Shown here piece by piece: positions 19,259 through 28,342 of a stretch of DNA of 64,000 nt. The notes beneath the pieces were generated by a model. The model worked only from the letters and a program-made list of their open reading frames with translations, had not been told where the DNA came from and did not search any database. Source of the stretch: Rhynchopus sp. YZ270_cl-10 (taxonomy: Eukaryota > Euglenozoa > Diplonemea > Diplonemida > Diplonemidae). A program made the position numbers and the translations under genes. Location of the stretch: contig OZ037927.1 of NCBI GenBank assembly GCA_964035575.1, positions 248,001 to 312,000 of the forward strand, given 5' to 3'. The first letter of the stretch is position 1; every line of letters begins with the position of its first letter.

Positions 19259-21421
19259 ATGCCGTTTGAGGGCAGATCCAGAGACACTTTTGTTTTGGAT
19301 GAGGTGGACTGGGTGAGCGCTAGACCTTTGCCTATTCCGGCGCAGCCCGCTCTCCTTCAACATGGTTGCGTCTTCCCCTCATGCCCCGTCGCACATACCT
19401 CGCAGTATTGCTGGATCTGCGGATACGGCGCCCATCAGCAGTGTGTCAAGGATAAGCTCCCCACGCAAGCCATCGCCGCCGCTTTTCTCGTCAATTACCA
19501 CACCGGTGAGTTTACCTGCCCTGTATGCGCCTGGGTGGACGAGGAGCCGGCCGATGTAGACCCTGTTGCGAACCTGCCTCAGCCGCCACTACACCAGGAT
19601 CCTGAGCCTATTCCGCAGGGGGACCCGATTCAGGACCAGCCGCAGCCTCAGTTGGCACAGCTCATTGCACAGCTCATCGCACAGCAGCAGGACCAGCCGC
19701 CACCGCAGCTACCCGTACCGCAGGAACAGCAGCAGCCAGGGCACGTGGCGCAGCATCCGCAGCCGCCTGTGCTCCCGGCGCAGCATCCCGTACATCAAAA
19801 CCTGCAGCAGCCAGGGCACGTGGCGCAGCATCAGCAGCCGCCTGTGCTCCCGGCGCAGCATCCCGTACATCAGAACCAGCAGCAGCCAGGGCACGTGGCG
19901 CAGCATCCGCAGCCGCCTGTGCTCCCGGCGCAGCATCCCGTACATCAAAACCAGCAGCAGCCAGGGCACGTGGCGCAGCATCCGCAGCCGCCTGTGCTCC
20001 CGGCGCAGCTCCCAGGACAGCCGAATCAGCAGCCGCCTCCGCAGATGGCGCAGCTTCCTGCCCAAGGTCTCGCGCAGGCCATCGCGCAGCTACTCGGGCC
20101 TCACGCGGCCCCCCCGCCGGGTCCGCAGCAGCAGCAGCAGCAGCCGGCACAGCTGATCGCGCAGCTCCTGGCCCTACCGGCCCAACAGCCCCCTCCTGCC
20201 CAGCAAGCCCAGCCGCCGGCCCCGGGCGCGGCTCAGCAGCAGGGGGTCCCTCAGCAGGCGCAAGCCGTGCCCCAGCTTGATGCGCTGGCGCCGATCCTGC
20301 AGCAACTCTTGGCTCCGCAGCTGGCCCTACAAAACGTCATCCGGGACGTGGCCCAGCTGCGGAGCCAAGCCGGTATGGCCCTCCCCCACAATTTTAACCC
20401 CTTTTGTGCCATTGATTGGCGTCCCTTCCTCCACAACCCACAGAAGATCGACGTACTTCGCTGGAAGCTGAAGGAGGAAGGCGGCGCACCCGCGGTTGCC
20501 TTGCGCTCCCTCCCTGCCGCCGCTAGCGCAGAAGATTGTGCCCTCGCACAAGCGCACGACAGAGTGCACGCCACTCTCTCGGGAATGCGCCGCGAGGACC
20601 CCCCCGCCAACGACGACCGCTTGTCCGACCTCCACCAACTGCTCACTTGGGCATATCGGTGTTTGTTGGTCAAGAAGTATGATCTCGCAACGGGACATGC
20701 TTACCTTGTGCTGGCACTCGAGAAGGATTGGCAATCCTTTTCGAAGGGCCACCAGGCACGCTACTCCGACCAGGCCATACGGACTGGGAAGGACGCGGCC
20801 CTGGATCGCAAGGACCGGTTTCGAGGGTCGCGGGGGTCGGGGAACAAGCGAGAGAGGGATACCGATAGGGAGCAGGGAAAGGGGGGGAAGCAGGGGGGGA
20901 AGCAGGGGGGGAAGCAGGGGGGGAAGCAGGGGGGGAAGCAGGGGGGGAAGCAGGGGGGGAAGCAGGGGGGGAAGCAGGGGGGGAAGCAGGGGGGGAAGCA
21001 GGGGGGGAAGCAGGGGGGGAAGCAGGGGGGGAAGCAGGGGGGGAAGCAGGGGGGGAAGCAGGGGGGGAAGCAGGGGGGGAAGCAGGGGGGGAAGCAGGGG
21101 GGGAAGCAGGGGGGGAAGCAGGGGGGGAAGCAGGGGGGGAAGCAGGGGGGGAAGCAGGGGGGGAAGCAGGGGGGGAAGCAGGGGGGGAAGCAGGGGGGGA
21201 AGCAGGGGGGGAAGCAGGGGGGGAAGCAGGGGGGGAAGCAGGGGGGGAAGCAGGGGGGGAAGCAGGGGGGGAAGCAGGGGGGGAAGCAGGGGGGGAAGCA
21301 GGGGGGGAAGCAGGGGGGGAAGCAGGGGGGGAAGCAGGGGGGGAAGCAGGGGGGGAAGCAGGGGGGGAAGCAGGGGGGGAAGCAGGGGGGGAAACAGGGG
21401 ACAAAACCTGCGACGCAATGA
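19259..21421 (+). CDS. Retroelement Gag-like protein
   Basis: 720 residues from ATG 19259. A cysteine/histidine cluster near residues 36-90 (CVFPSCPVAH, CWICGYGAHQQC, FTCPVCAW) resembles a PHD/RING-type zinc finger. A long Pro/Gln-rich middle follows, with a ~38-residue unit (QQPGHVAQHPQPPVLPAQHP) repeated about four times. Next comes a globular stretch (FCAIDWRPFLHNPQKIDVLR), then about 40 GGKQ tetrapeptides rich in Lys. In this position it is the likely structural, nucleic-acid-binding protein of the element; the basic tail could bind RNA. Assignment rests on location and composition. Confidence 0.65.
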   Translation: MPFEGRSRDTFVLDEVDWVSARPLPIPAQPALLQHGCVFPSCPVAHTSQYCWICGYGAHQQCVKDKLPTQAIAAAFLVNYHTGEFTCPVCAWVDEEPADVDPVANLPQPPLHQDPEPIPQGDPIQDQPQPQLAQLIAQLIAQQQDQPPPQLPVPQEQQQPGHVAQHPQPPVLPAQHPVHQNLQQPGHVAQHQQPPVLPAQHPVHQNQQQPGHVAQHPQPPVLPAQHPVHQNQQQPGHVAQHPQPPVLPAQLPGQPNQQPPPQMAQLPAQGLAQAIAQLLGPHAAPPPGPQQQQQQPAQLIAQLLALPAQQPPPAQQAQPPAPGAAQQQGVPQQAQAVPQLDALAPILQQLLAPQLALQNVIRDVAQLRSQAGMALPHNFNPFCAIDWRPFLHNPQKIDVLRWKLKEEGGAPAVALRSLPAAASAEDCALAQAHDRVHATLSGMRREDPPANDDRLSDLHQLLTWAYRCLLVKKYDLATGHAYLVLALEKDWQSFSKGHQARYSDQAIRTGKDAALDRKDRFRGSRGSGNKRERDTDREQGKGGKQGGKQGGKQGGKQGGKQGGKQGGKQGGKQGGKQGGKQGGKQGGKQGGKQGGKQGGKQGGKQGGKQGGKQGGKQGGKQGGKQGGKQGGKQGGKQGGKQGGKQGGKQGGKQGGKQGGKQGGKQGGKQGGKQGGKQGGKQGGKQGGKQGGKQGGKQGGKQGGKQGGKQGGKQGTKPATQ
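20881..21399 (+). repeat. 12-bp tandem repeat encoding GGKQ
   Basis: About 43 copies of GGGGGGGAAGCA inside the Gag-like frame. Since 12 is a multiple of 3 the frame is kept however many copies exist. The G-rich strand is the coding strand. Antisense frames (PPLL, ASPP and PCFP repeats) are shadows. Confidence 0.95.
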
Positions 21422-21526
21422 CTAGGGTCCGCTCTTCCGAGCAACTCTCATCAAGATTCTTTTTACTCTCACCTTCTTTTTCCCCCCCCCTCCAAGTGGG
21501 GACGTTCCCGTCAGGTAGTAGCGTCT

Positions 21527-22411
21527 TTGGGAACTTTTCAGAGGGAACAGATCGAGGCCTCCCTCAGGGAAACCCTCGTTCAGTCCCTCGCCCCGTCCAC
21601 CCAGTCCTCGATGCAGAGTGTTTTACGCACATACCTGCAATTCAAGGAAAACTGGGAGTGGGCGACGGGCCAGTCCCTGGAACACGCGGTGGCGGTACTC
21701 TTGTTTGCAGAAAAGAAGCGGGGAGAGGGGGCAAAAAAGTCCACAGTCCTTCAGTATACCATGTCCCTAGCGGGTGCACTGAAGAGGCTGGATGGAGACC
21801 TGATTTCCCACTCCCAGCTCGTACAAGATTATCGCCAGGCCCTCAAAAGAGGCGGCGCATTGCTCTCGGAGCGCCAGGCGAAACCTGCCCTGTTTTCACA
21901 GGTGCAGACAGTTCTGGATCGGCTTCCGATGGGGGTGCTCCGTCTCGCCATTGCTTTGTGTTGGGCGGGGGCGGCTCGTGCGTCGGACGTGCTGCGCTTG
22001 AGAAGGTCGGAGCTAGTGATTCGGTCGGACTCGTCGATCCAGGTGCACTGGACAAAGACGAAGTCCGATCCTTATCAACTAGGTCGCTTCTCGGGAGTGG
22101 TGCTCCGTCCTCAAGAGACCCGTCTTCTTTTTGTTCACCTCTCCTCCCTCACCCCCCAACAACAACTTTTCCCTTTTTCTCTAACGACAAAGGTCATCTC
22201 GGACGAGTTGAAGAAGACCTGCCCGGCGCTCACGTCCCACTCTCTCAGAAGGGGGGCGGTGCAGCACCTGGTGGGCCGGAATGTGGACCTCGAGATGATT
22301 CGCCAGCTCACCCGTCACGCGGACGTGAACTCCGTCGTGCGTTATGCGCACGAGGCGGGGGGTTCGGTCGCGGCGAGTTCGGCGGAAACATCGCGACTCC
22401 TCCTATCCTAA
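21527..22411 (+). CDS. Retroelement tyrosine recombinase
   Basis: Frame of 294 codons; the first ATG in it is at 21611, so expression may depend on the preceding frame, as in other overlapping-frame elements. The integrase-like catalytic set is present: Arg in AARASDVLRL, HSLR in SHSLRRGA, His in LTRHADVNS and Tyr in VVRYAH. These enzymes integrate the circular DNA copy of DIRS-order elements and replace the DDE integrase of LTR elements. The N-terminal half is the helical core-binding region. Confidence 0.9.
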   Translation: MGTFQREQIEASLRETLVQSLAPSTQSSMQSVLRTYLQFKENWEWATGQSLEHAVAVLLFAEKKRGEGAKKSTVLQYTMSLAGALKRLDGDLISHSQLVQDYRQALKRGGALLSERQAKPALFSQVQTVLDRLPMGVLRLAIALCWAGAARASDVLRLRRSELVIRSDSSIQVHWTKTKSDPYQLGRFSGVVLRPQETRLLFVHLSSLTPQQQLFPFSLTTKVISDELKKTCPALTSHSLRRGAVQHLVGRNVDLEMIRQLTRHADVNSVVRYAHEAGGSVAASSAETSRLLLS

Positions 22412-22516
22412 ATCCCGCTTTCCCCTCCCCTTTATTTACACCGTGTTCTCAAAGCTTGTTTACTAATCCTTCTTTTTATTCTGCTCCATTTTCTCCTTCC
22501 CCCCCCTCCCTTTTCT

Positions 22517-24142
22517 GTGTCTACGTGTGAGGAAGAAGACTACGGGCCGGGCCTCGACTCGCTATATGATTCTGTTTGTGTGGTTAAGATTCATAAGTCG
22601 AGTGTCAGGGCCCCGGCTGTGGTTAGCCTTTCTGAGAAGCTTGCACCCATTTGTTCCTCCTTTCTGCATTTGGATAGAGTGAAAGAACTGGACAGAGAAG
22701 GTGAGCTCAAAGGGATTTTAGATCTTATTACTGATCCCAAATGTTTTTACTCAGCCTTCAGACCGGGGTCTCTGGACCTCATTTTTTCCAACCCCAGTGT
22801 TTTTTCGTCGTCTATCTCCAGAAACATGGCACACCATCTGGACAGGTTATTGGAATACGGGGTTGTTAAACGTGTGTCAGCTCGTCAAACAGTGGTATTG
22901 CACGCATTCACCGTACCTAAGAAATCTGCGGGTGTTCGTTTTGTCGCAGATGGGCGTAAATTGAATAAGTTAATGTACCGGCCTCCTGAGATGCTTCTTC
23001 CGAAGATACCTCAGGTGATCGACAGAGTTCTGGAGTCTTCCTGGGCAGTACTTGCGGACGGCAAAAGTTGGTTTTACCAATTTGGCCTACACGAGGAAAT
23101 CCAGGCTTTTTTCGGTATCAATCTGGGTCATCAGAGAGGAGATTTCATCCAAACCAGACTCATTGCTATGTGCATGGGGTGGTCTTTCGCACCTTGTATT
23201 GCTCACCGCACTGCGAGGGTGCTCCTCCCTGATGACTCGGGTGTTACCTGGGTGGACAACTTCATTGTTTTAGATAAGTCTCGCGAGGCTGTTACTTTTT
23301 CGTTTTCTCAGTTTTTAGCACGTTGTAAACACGTGAATGCTGTGCTAAACTTAGAAGATGAGTTTTACGGTGAACCGTTGCAAGTTTTTTGTGCCTTAGG
23401 AATTGAGTTTGATTTGGTGAATCACCGTTTTCGCGCTGAGCACAAGTGGGTCACCAAGTTGTTAAACTGTGAGGAATGGGAAAAGGTCAAGTCAAATTCT
23501 TGCACTATTCGCCAATTTTTCAAAGTTTTTGGTTCTTTGGTGTGGAACTCTTATTCTGTTCGTTCACCCCTTTGCTACCTTCCATCTTCCCTTTCTTTTA
23601 TCCGTGATGTGGCGCGGACCACTACCCAGTCACCCGAGGCGTGGGACTTACCCCTCGATGTCAGGAGCTCTACCCTCGCCGAGCTCTCACTCCGTATGAG
23701 CGAAGTAGAGGTGAACAATTGGCAAGGGAAGCGTCCGACACAGGAGGTAACTGTGTGGTCTGATGCGTCTCAGGAAGGGTGGGCGGCGGTTTTCGAAGGT
23801 GAGAAGGAAACGGTCGCTCAGGGTCTGTTTACAGAGAACCCCGAGTGGCATATTTATATTAAAGAAATTTTTGCGGCGGCTAAAGCCATCCAACTTACCG
23901 CTTCCATGTTTAATAATAAAAAAGTTTTGTTGATGGTTGACAACATGGCTGCTGTGTACAGCATTCAACGGGGCCATTCGTCCAACTTCATCTCAAATAC
24001 ACTCTTGGCCAAATTATTTCGAATCGCTGAAGAAGCGAATTTGTATATCGTGTGCACTTGGGTATCTACTCTGGTTCAGAAGGCGGATCCCTTTTCACGG
24101 GATTCGAAAGCCAAGGATCCTATTTTATTGGATGAGTTGTAA
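22517..24142 (+). CDS. Retroelement reverse transcriptase / RNase H
   Basis: A frame of about 540 codons, uninterrupted. The reverse-transcriptase fingers and palm are seen in LLEYGVVKRVSARQ, FTVPKKSAGVRFVADGRKLN and GVTWVDNFIVLDKS. An RNase H domain follows (VTVWSDASQEGWAAVF, LLMVDNMAAVYSIQ) and ends with the QKADPFSRDS segment typical of DIRS-order enzymes. It copies the element RNA to DNA and removes the RNA strand. It begins shortly after the recombinase frame ends. Confidence 0.9.
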   Translation: MSTCEEEDYGPGLDSLYDSVCVVKIHKSSVRAPAVVSLSEKLAPICSSFLHLDRVKELDREGELKGILDLITDPKCFYSAFRPGSLDLIFSNPSVFSSSISRNMAHHLDRLLEYGVVKRVSARQTVVLHAFTVPKKSAGVRFVADGRKLNKLMYRPPEMLLPKIPQVIDRVLESSWAVLADGKSWFYQFGLHEEIQAFFGINLGHQRGDFIQTRLIAMCMGWSFAPCIAHRTARVLLPDDSGVTWVDNFIVLDKSREAVTFSFSQFLARCKHVNAVLNLEDEFYGEPLQVFCALGIEFDLVNHRFRAEHKWVTKLLNCEEWEKVKSNSCTIRQFFKVFGSLVWNSYSVRSPLCYLPSSLSFIRDVARTTTQSPEAWDLPLDVRSSTLAELSLRMSEVEVNNWQGKRPTQEVTVWSDASQEGWAAVFEGEKETVAQGLFTENPEWHIYIKEIFAAAKAIQLTASMFNNKKVLLMVDNMAAVYSIQRGHSSNFISNTLLAKLFRIAEEANLYIVCTWVSTLVQKADPFSRDSKAKDPILLDEL

Positions 24143-24326
24143 TTCTTTTTACGGACTGGTTGGTCTTTATTTGTATAACAGTTTCGCACCGTTTTGTATC
24201 TCCACCTTAATTCTTCTAATTCGTTTCGTCTATTCCCGTTAAATTTGTTGTGGGAACTTGTCTGTAAGAATTGTTTTTCTGTTTATCTGTTCGCGTGGCG
24301 TCCCTCAGGGTCCTTAGGGTCCTGGA

Positions 24327-24390
24327 GGATGCGTCCAATGAAAATCACGTCGTGTAGAAGAGTTCAAGAATGTAGGTTTTATTATTTTTG
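24327..24390 (+). repeat. Retroelement direct repeat B1
   Basis: 64 nt from GGATGCGTCCAATG to GTTTTATTATTTTTG, repeated at 25038-25101. It abuts A2 directly. Confidence 0.85.
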
Positions 24391-24628
24391 TATACAACAG
24401 ACGAAGCGGTACGCGTACGGTTGTAAAGAAATAATACAGACCGAAATGTTTGGGCGTCTTCGGTTCGAATGATTGGAATTGTGTGTGTAGTTCAGACATA
24501 AATACTGGCTCTTCTATCTTGTTCTTTTATTCATTGTTTTCCTTTCATTGCCCTTTGCTTGTGCTCCCCGACTCCAATTCAACCAACACTTACAGAGGGG
24601 GGTCAAAAAGTTATTAGCGTTTTTCATT
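24389..24628 (+). repeat. Retroelement direct repeat A2
   Basis: 240 nt that appear identical to A1 (18331-18570). About 409 nt of unassigned DNA, beginning with a poly-A run, separates it from B2. Confidence 0.9.
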
Positions 24629-25037
24629 TAAAAAAAAAAAAAAAAAAAAAAAAGAAAGAAGGAAAAGAGATAATTGGCGTTATTGTTGTTATTGGGATTT
24701 ACAGTCTCACATTGTCTTTTTCGTTCGTTGTTCTATTTAGACACGTTGGGCCTAATGCGCCTGCACTGTTCGATGCTAGTATGTAAGCACAGAGCACCTA
24801 GGGTCTGACTATTACGCGCAGTACCGTCGAGGGACGTACTGTTGCAACGAACTTCACACCATTTCTCCGACTGTTTAGGTAGCCGCTTACATACAGCTCA
24901 CAGGCGTCGCATCTGGGCAGTTTTTCACGTGGCGTTCGCCCTCACTCTTTGTCTTCCGACTCAGCAGCCATGGCGCGGGTCGTTTTACGAATTTTGAGGG
25001 AATAAGCTACAGTTTTGTTGAATTGAATTGGAGAAGG

Positions 25038-25101
25038 GGATGCGTCCAATGAAAATCACGTCGTGTAGAAGAGTTCAAGAATGTAGGTTTTATTATTTTT
25101 G
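25038..25101 (+). repeat. Retroelement direct repeat B2 (right end)
   Basis: The same 64 nt as B1. It marks the right end of the element; the 25150 copy of the AT-rich dispersed repeat follows at once. Confidence 0.85.
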
Positions 25102-25392
25102 GTCAAACACGGCCTTGCCTAGCCACTTTTGGGTATAGTATAGGCTTGTTCAGAGACGTGTATATGGTGTAACCACAGATGCTCAAAACACCCGATTTTT
25201 GCGTTTTTTGGCATTTTTCGGTGCCCCAAGACCCACCCCAGGGGGCCAAAAAATTTTCGAAAAAAAAATTTTTTTTTTCACCTGAAAATTGCCTTGTCAA
25301 AAAAAAAAAAATTTTTTTTTTGGAAAAAAAAATGGCAAAGACAAAGGGAAAAACGGGAGAAAAGGGAAAAACGGGAAATTTGAACACCCTCC
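25102..25392. repeat. AT-rich dispersed repeat, third copy
   Basis: 25150-25280 repeats the TATATGGTGTAACCAC ... AGATGCTCAAAACACCCG head and the CGGTGCCCCAAGACCC block of 10165-10740, again with A-run/T-run tails. No gene. Confidence 0.6.
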
Positions 25393-25864
25393 ATAGAATT
25401 TCGGGATTTTTTGCAATTTTTACCTTACCTTACAGGACTCTAAGAGGGGTCCCGAAGGGACTCCAGAGCAACGCGACCCCACCATGAAGAGCACGGTCGT
25501 CAAGAAGCCTAAAAAACGAGTCAGATTTTTACACCGTACCATGAATTTTTTTCGCCTGCGGCGCCATTTTATATTATTTTTTTTGCTTCGCAAAAAAAAA
25601 TATTGTTCCCAGTGTCTTCCCTTGTCAGCAGTGCTGAATTTTTGGGCAAAAAACAAGCTGATCCCGATCTTGAAATCTGGATTCCTGGATAAGAAAAGAA
25701 GACACTAGTTTTCCACACACAAAAACAATGACTGCCTCACACAAAACTACCGTTTTGGTGGGTGCTAGCTATATAAAACCCTGCACACAACCACGCGAAA
25801 ATCCAAAAAAGGGGGTTTCCCACATATTTCCCCCTTTACTGTACCACCCCTATATACATTACTG
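25393..25864. repeat. Left arm of a large inverted repeat pair
   Basis: From ATAGAATTTCGGGATTTTTT to CCTATATACATTACTG this ~470-nt segment is the inverse of 30229-30750. Distinct shared blocks include GAGCACGGTCGTCAAGAAGC, AATGACTGCCTCACACAAAA and GGCGCCATTTTATATTATTT. Part of it recurs again at 42060-42200, so the arm itself is a dispersed repeat. Confidence 0.8.
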
Positions 25865-26199
25865 TAAAGTGAAGTTGATAGTGGTCAAACGCCTCTGGGA
25901 CAGCAGGCACTGTGACATAAAAAGCTCCTTCGTCAGAATTTGTTACTTTTCGATGCCTCAGTCTTTCTCCTCTCCCCTTTATGCCACGTGACCTTATTCT
26001 TGGTGGGGGGTTGGGGAACGACAGATATCTGCCAGTTAGAATATGGCACAAAAAAGAGTGAACAAAACCAAACGTCTACCTGCCTTTTGACTTCTTGTTT
26101 AACCACCTTACCCTCAACACCCACCCAAAGAGTTTGAACACCATATCCACACAGTCCTTCCTTTTAACCTTGTAACACATGTCACCTCACGCGAGGTAC

Positions 26200-26305
26200 T
26201 ACAACATTGCTACACTTGTCCTTTGCTGTGTACGTTCTGTACTGCAGGACAAATGGAGAGGAGCCCGTCACCAATCACAGCGACTGCTTGCAGGCAGATC
26301 ACCTT
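26200..26305 (-). pseudogene. Fragment of a third small-type Ubl-LRR gene
   Basis: The stretch TTGCTACACTTGTCC ... CTGTACTGCAGGAC ... GTCACCAATC then GACTGCTTGCAGGC parallels the 3' end of the genes at 7637 and 26440 (their last repeats and C-terminus) but is diverged and lacks the rest of the gene. It lies just downstream of the gene at 26440-27585, as a remnant of a tandem copy would. Confidence 0.5.
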
Positions 26306-26439
26306 CCCAGTGTAAAAGAGAATCAAAAAAGAAAGCTGGAGTGGGGTGGTTCGTACTGTATACACACATTTTACGAGAACTTTCTCGCACCACCCTTACT
26401 GCCACCGTATCTATTTTGCGTCAAAAATGATGACAAATA

Positions 26440-27585
26440 TTATTTTGCTGCCATTGCCCGCAGTACTTCGTTGCTACACTTGTCCATGCCGTGTATGGTC
26501 TGCAGTGCAGAAACTTCGCAGAGCGCCATTACACCCACATTGGTGACTGCTTGCAGGCCGGATACGTCCAGTGTCGACAGACTTGTGCACTTGTAGAGGA
26601 ACCAGGCATCAATCGTGGTGACTGCGTGCAGACCAGAGAGGTCGACGGTCGACAAGGTGGGGCACTCGGAGAGGAAGTGGTCACCAACGGTGGTGAGTGC
26701 TTGCAGGCCTGAGAAGTCGACTTTTGACAAGTTGGTGCATCCAGATAGGAAACAACTGCCAAGGGTAGTGACTGCTTGCAGTCCTGAGAGGTCCACTGTC
26801 GACAACCCTGTGCACTTACCGAGAAACCAGCCACCAATGGTGGTGACTGCATTCAGTCCTGAGAGGTTAACCGTCGACAACCCTGTGCAGCCGGCGAGTA
26901 CCGCCTGACGAATCGTGGTGAGTGCTCGCAGGCCTGAGAGATCCACTGTCGACAACCCTGTGCAATGGTAGAGGAAGCAGTCCTCAATGGTGGTGACTGC
27001 TTGCAGTCCTGAGAGGTCAACCCTCGACAACCCTGTGCAGTCGGCGAGAAACGCCTTACCAATCGTGGTGACTGCTTGCAGGCTGGAGAGGTCCACTGTC
27101 GACAAAGTGTCGCACCTGCGGAGGAAGCAATGCCCCACTGCCGTGACACAGGGCAGTGCAGGCAGGTGCAGTGTGGTGCCACAGTTGTCATCCACATCGG
27201 ACACGGAACTGAACACAATGCGCGTCACTTCACTCTCTGAGAAGAATTCATCTGGAATCGCAGTCGCAACTTCTGCCTGAAGGAGCAAGCTGGCCACCTT
27301 TGGATCCCGCACCTGCTGCAACCTTTCCGCTGTGATGTCTCTCTCACCCAATGCATGAAGAGCTGTCAGGGCTTCGAACTTCGGTGTCATCGTCAGTGTG
27401 ATTGTCGCACCAGGTTCCAGTTGCGTGATGTCCTCTCCTTCGTCCTTCCCTCCAAAACCCATATGAAAGCTGTCTTCGCACAACCCTTCTGCAGACGCCA
27501 CCTTCTGCCGCATCGTCGCCGTTGTGTCATCCTCACCCACCTCGACCACGTAGTCCTTGCTGAAGCCCTGCACAACCAGCTCCAT
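26440..27585 (-). CDS. Ubl-LRR protein, small type, 9 repeats
   Basis: 381 residues from the ATG at 27585. N-terminal ubiquitin-like domain (residues ~1-72), linker with LHALGERDITAERLQQ, then nine 25-residue leucine-rich repeats (STVDLSGLQAVTTIG..FL...TGL). It matches the protein of 7637-8731 except for scattered changes within repeats, one added repeat and a shorter C-terminus (NEVLRAMAAK). Upstream and downstream flanks are also shared, so the pair arose by duplication of gene plus flanks. No signal peptide. It sits between the arms of a 5.4-kb inverted repeat pair. Function unknown; protein recognition or ubiquitin-pathway adaptor is inference. Confidence 0.85.
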   Translation of the reverse strand: MELVVQGFSKDYVVEVGEDDTTATMRQKVASAEGLCEDSFHMGFGGKDEGEDITQLEPGATITLTMTPKFEALTALHALGERDITAERLQQVRDPKVASLLLQAEVATAIPDEFFSESEVTRIVFSSVSDVDDNCGTTLHLPALPCVTAVGHCFLRRCDTLSTVDLSSLQAVTTIGKAFLADCTGLSRVDLSGLQAVTTIEDCFLYHCTGLSTVDLSGLRALTTIRQAVLAGCTGLSTVNLSGLNAVTTIGGWFLGKCTGLSTVDLSGLQAVTTLGSCFLSGCTNLSKVDFSGLQALTTVGDHFLSECPTLSTVDLSGLHAVTTIDAWFLYKCTSLSTLDVSGLQAVTNVGVMALCEVSALQTIHGMDKCSNEVLRAMAAK

Positions 27586-28342
27586 TGTTTTTATGTGTCT
27601 ATCTCTTCATGGTGGGTTGTTGTGTTGTGTTGTGTTGTGTTGTGGGGTGAGGAACAACAAGGCACCTCAAAGTGTTACTCCTGCCAGTCCATTTGGACTC
27701 GTATAGACAGAGACACGGAGTCTGGATGTGAACTTGGAAGATGGCCGTTCGCAGAAGCTAGACTTGGCCCGATAAAGAACTCGTGTGTCCTGACATATGT
27801 CTCAGCAGAAGATAAAAAACAACATAAACAAAACCACCAAATTTGCTGTACGTAGTCTCCCTACCCCACCCCGACCACCCAATTGAGACGAAGGCACAGA
27901 CGGAAGTCTTGCCCCCATGCCAGCGACCCCGCCCCTTAAAGGCCCTCCCCCCTTAACAAAAGACCCTGCGTTCTGTTCGGAGTCTTTTCCTTATTCTAAG
28001 TGTACCCAAAAAAACATGCGTTTTGCCAATGACACATCCGCCGAATTTAATTGTTAGATTTCTACTTTTTTCCTTCTTCTCTTCTTGCTCATCCAATCGA
28101 GTTAGTGCTGCCACACAGCAGTCTTGCGAGCAGTATCGGTGGGTATTCGGAAGGGGGTAGAGGGTCGAGAGCAGCGAGCAGAAAAACCTTAAGGTGCAAT
28201 CATGCCAGTCATCTGGGTGTGGTGGGAGGGAGGGACCGCCAGCAGTGCCCAACCCCCACCCCACACCGCCCTTTTCTTTGTCCCTCCAAAATCCGTAGTT
28301 ATTGCGTGCATGATGCGCCTAATGTAGATAAGTCCCTTGCCG
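27586..28342. other. Intergenic between Ubl-LRR and phosphagen-kinase-like gene
   Basis: 27586-27775 is the duplicated upstream flank shared with 8732-8910. The rest (27776-28342) shows no gene or repeat I recognise. Confidence 0.4.

Larger units (their letters stand above)
18331..25101 (+). mobile_element. Tyrosine-recombinase retrotransposon, Ngaro/PAT (DIRS-order) type
   Basis: About 6.8 kb with the split direct-repeat layout A1-ORFs-B1-A2-B2 that defines Ngaro/PAT elements. A1 is 18331-18570 and A2 24389-24628; they appear identical over 240 nt. B1 is 24327-24390 and B2 25038-25101, 64 nt and also apparently identical. Parts in order: small ORF, Gag-like protein with a cysteine cluster, tyrosine recombinase, reverse transcriptase with RNase H. 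There is no DDE integrase and no protease recognised. It looks whole, and the identical repeats suggest a recent insertion. Confidence 0.88.

Noticed and set aside
20327-21444. Antisense frames rich in PPLL, ASPP or PCFP
   Set aside because: Shadows of the GGKQ-encoding 12-bp repeat in the retroelement Gag-like gene.
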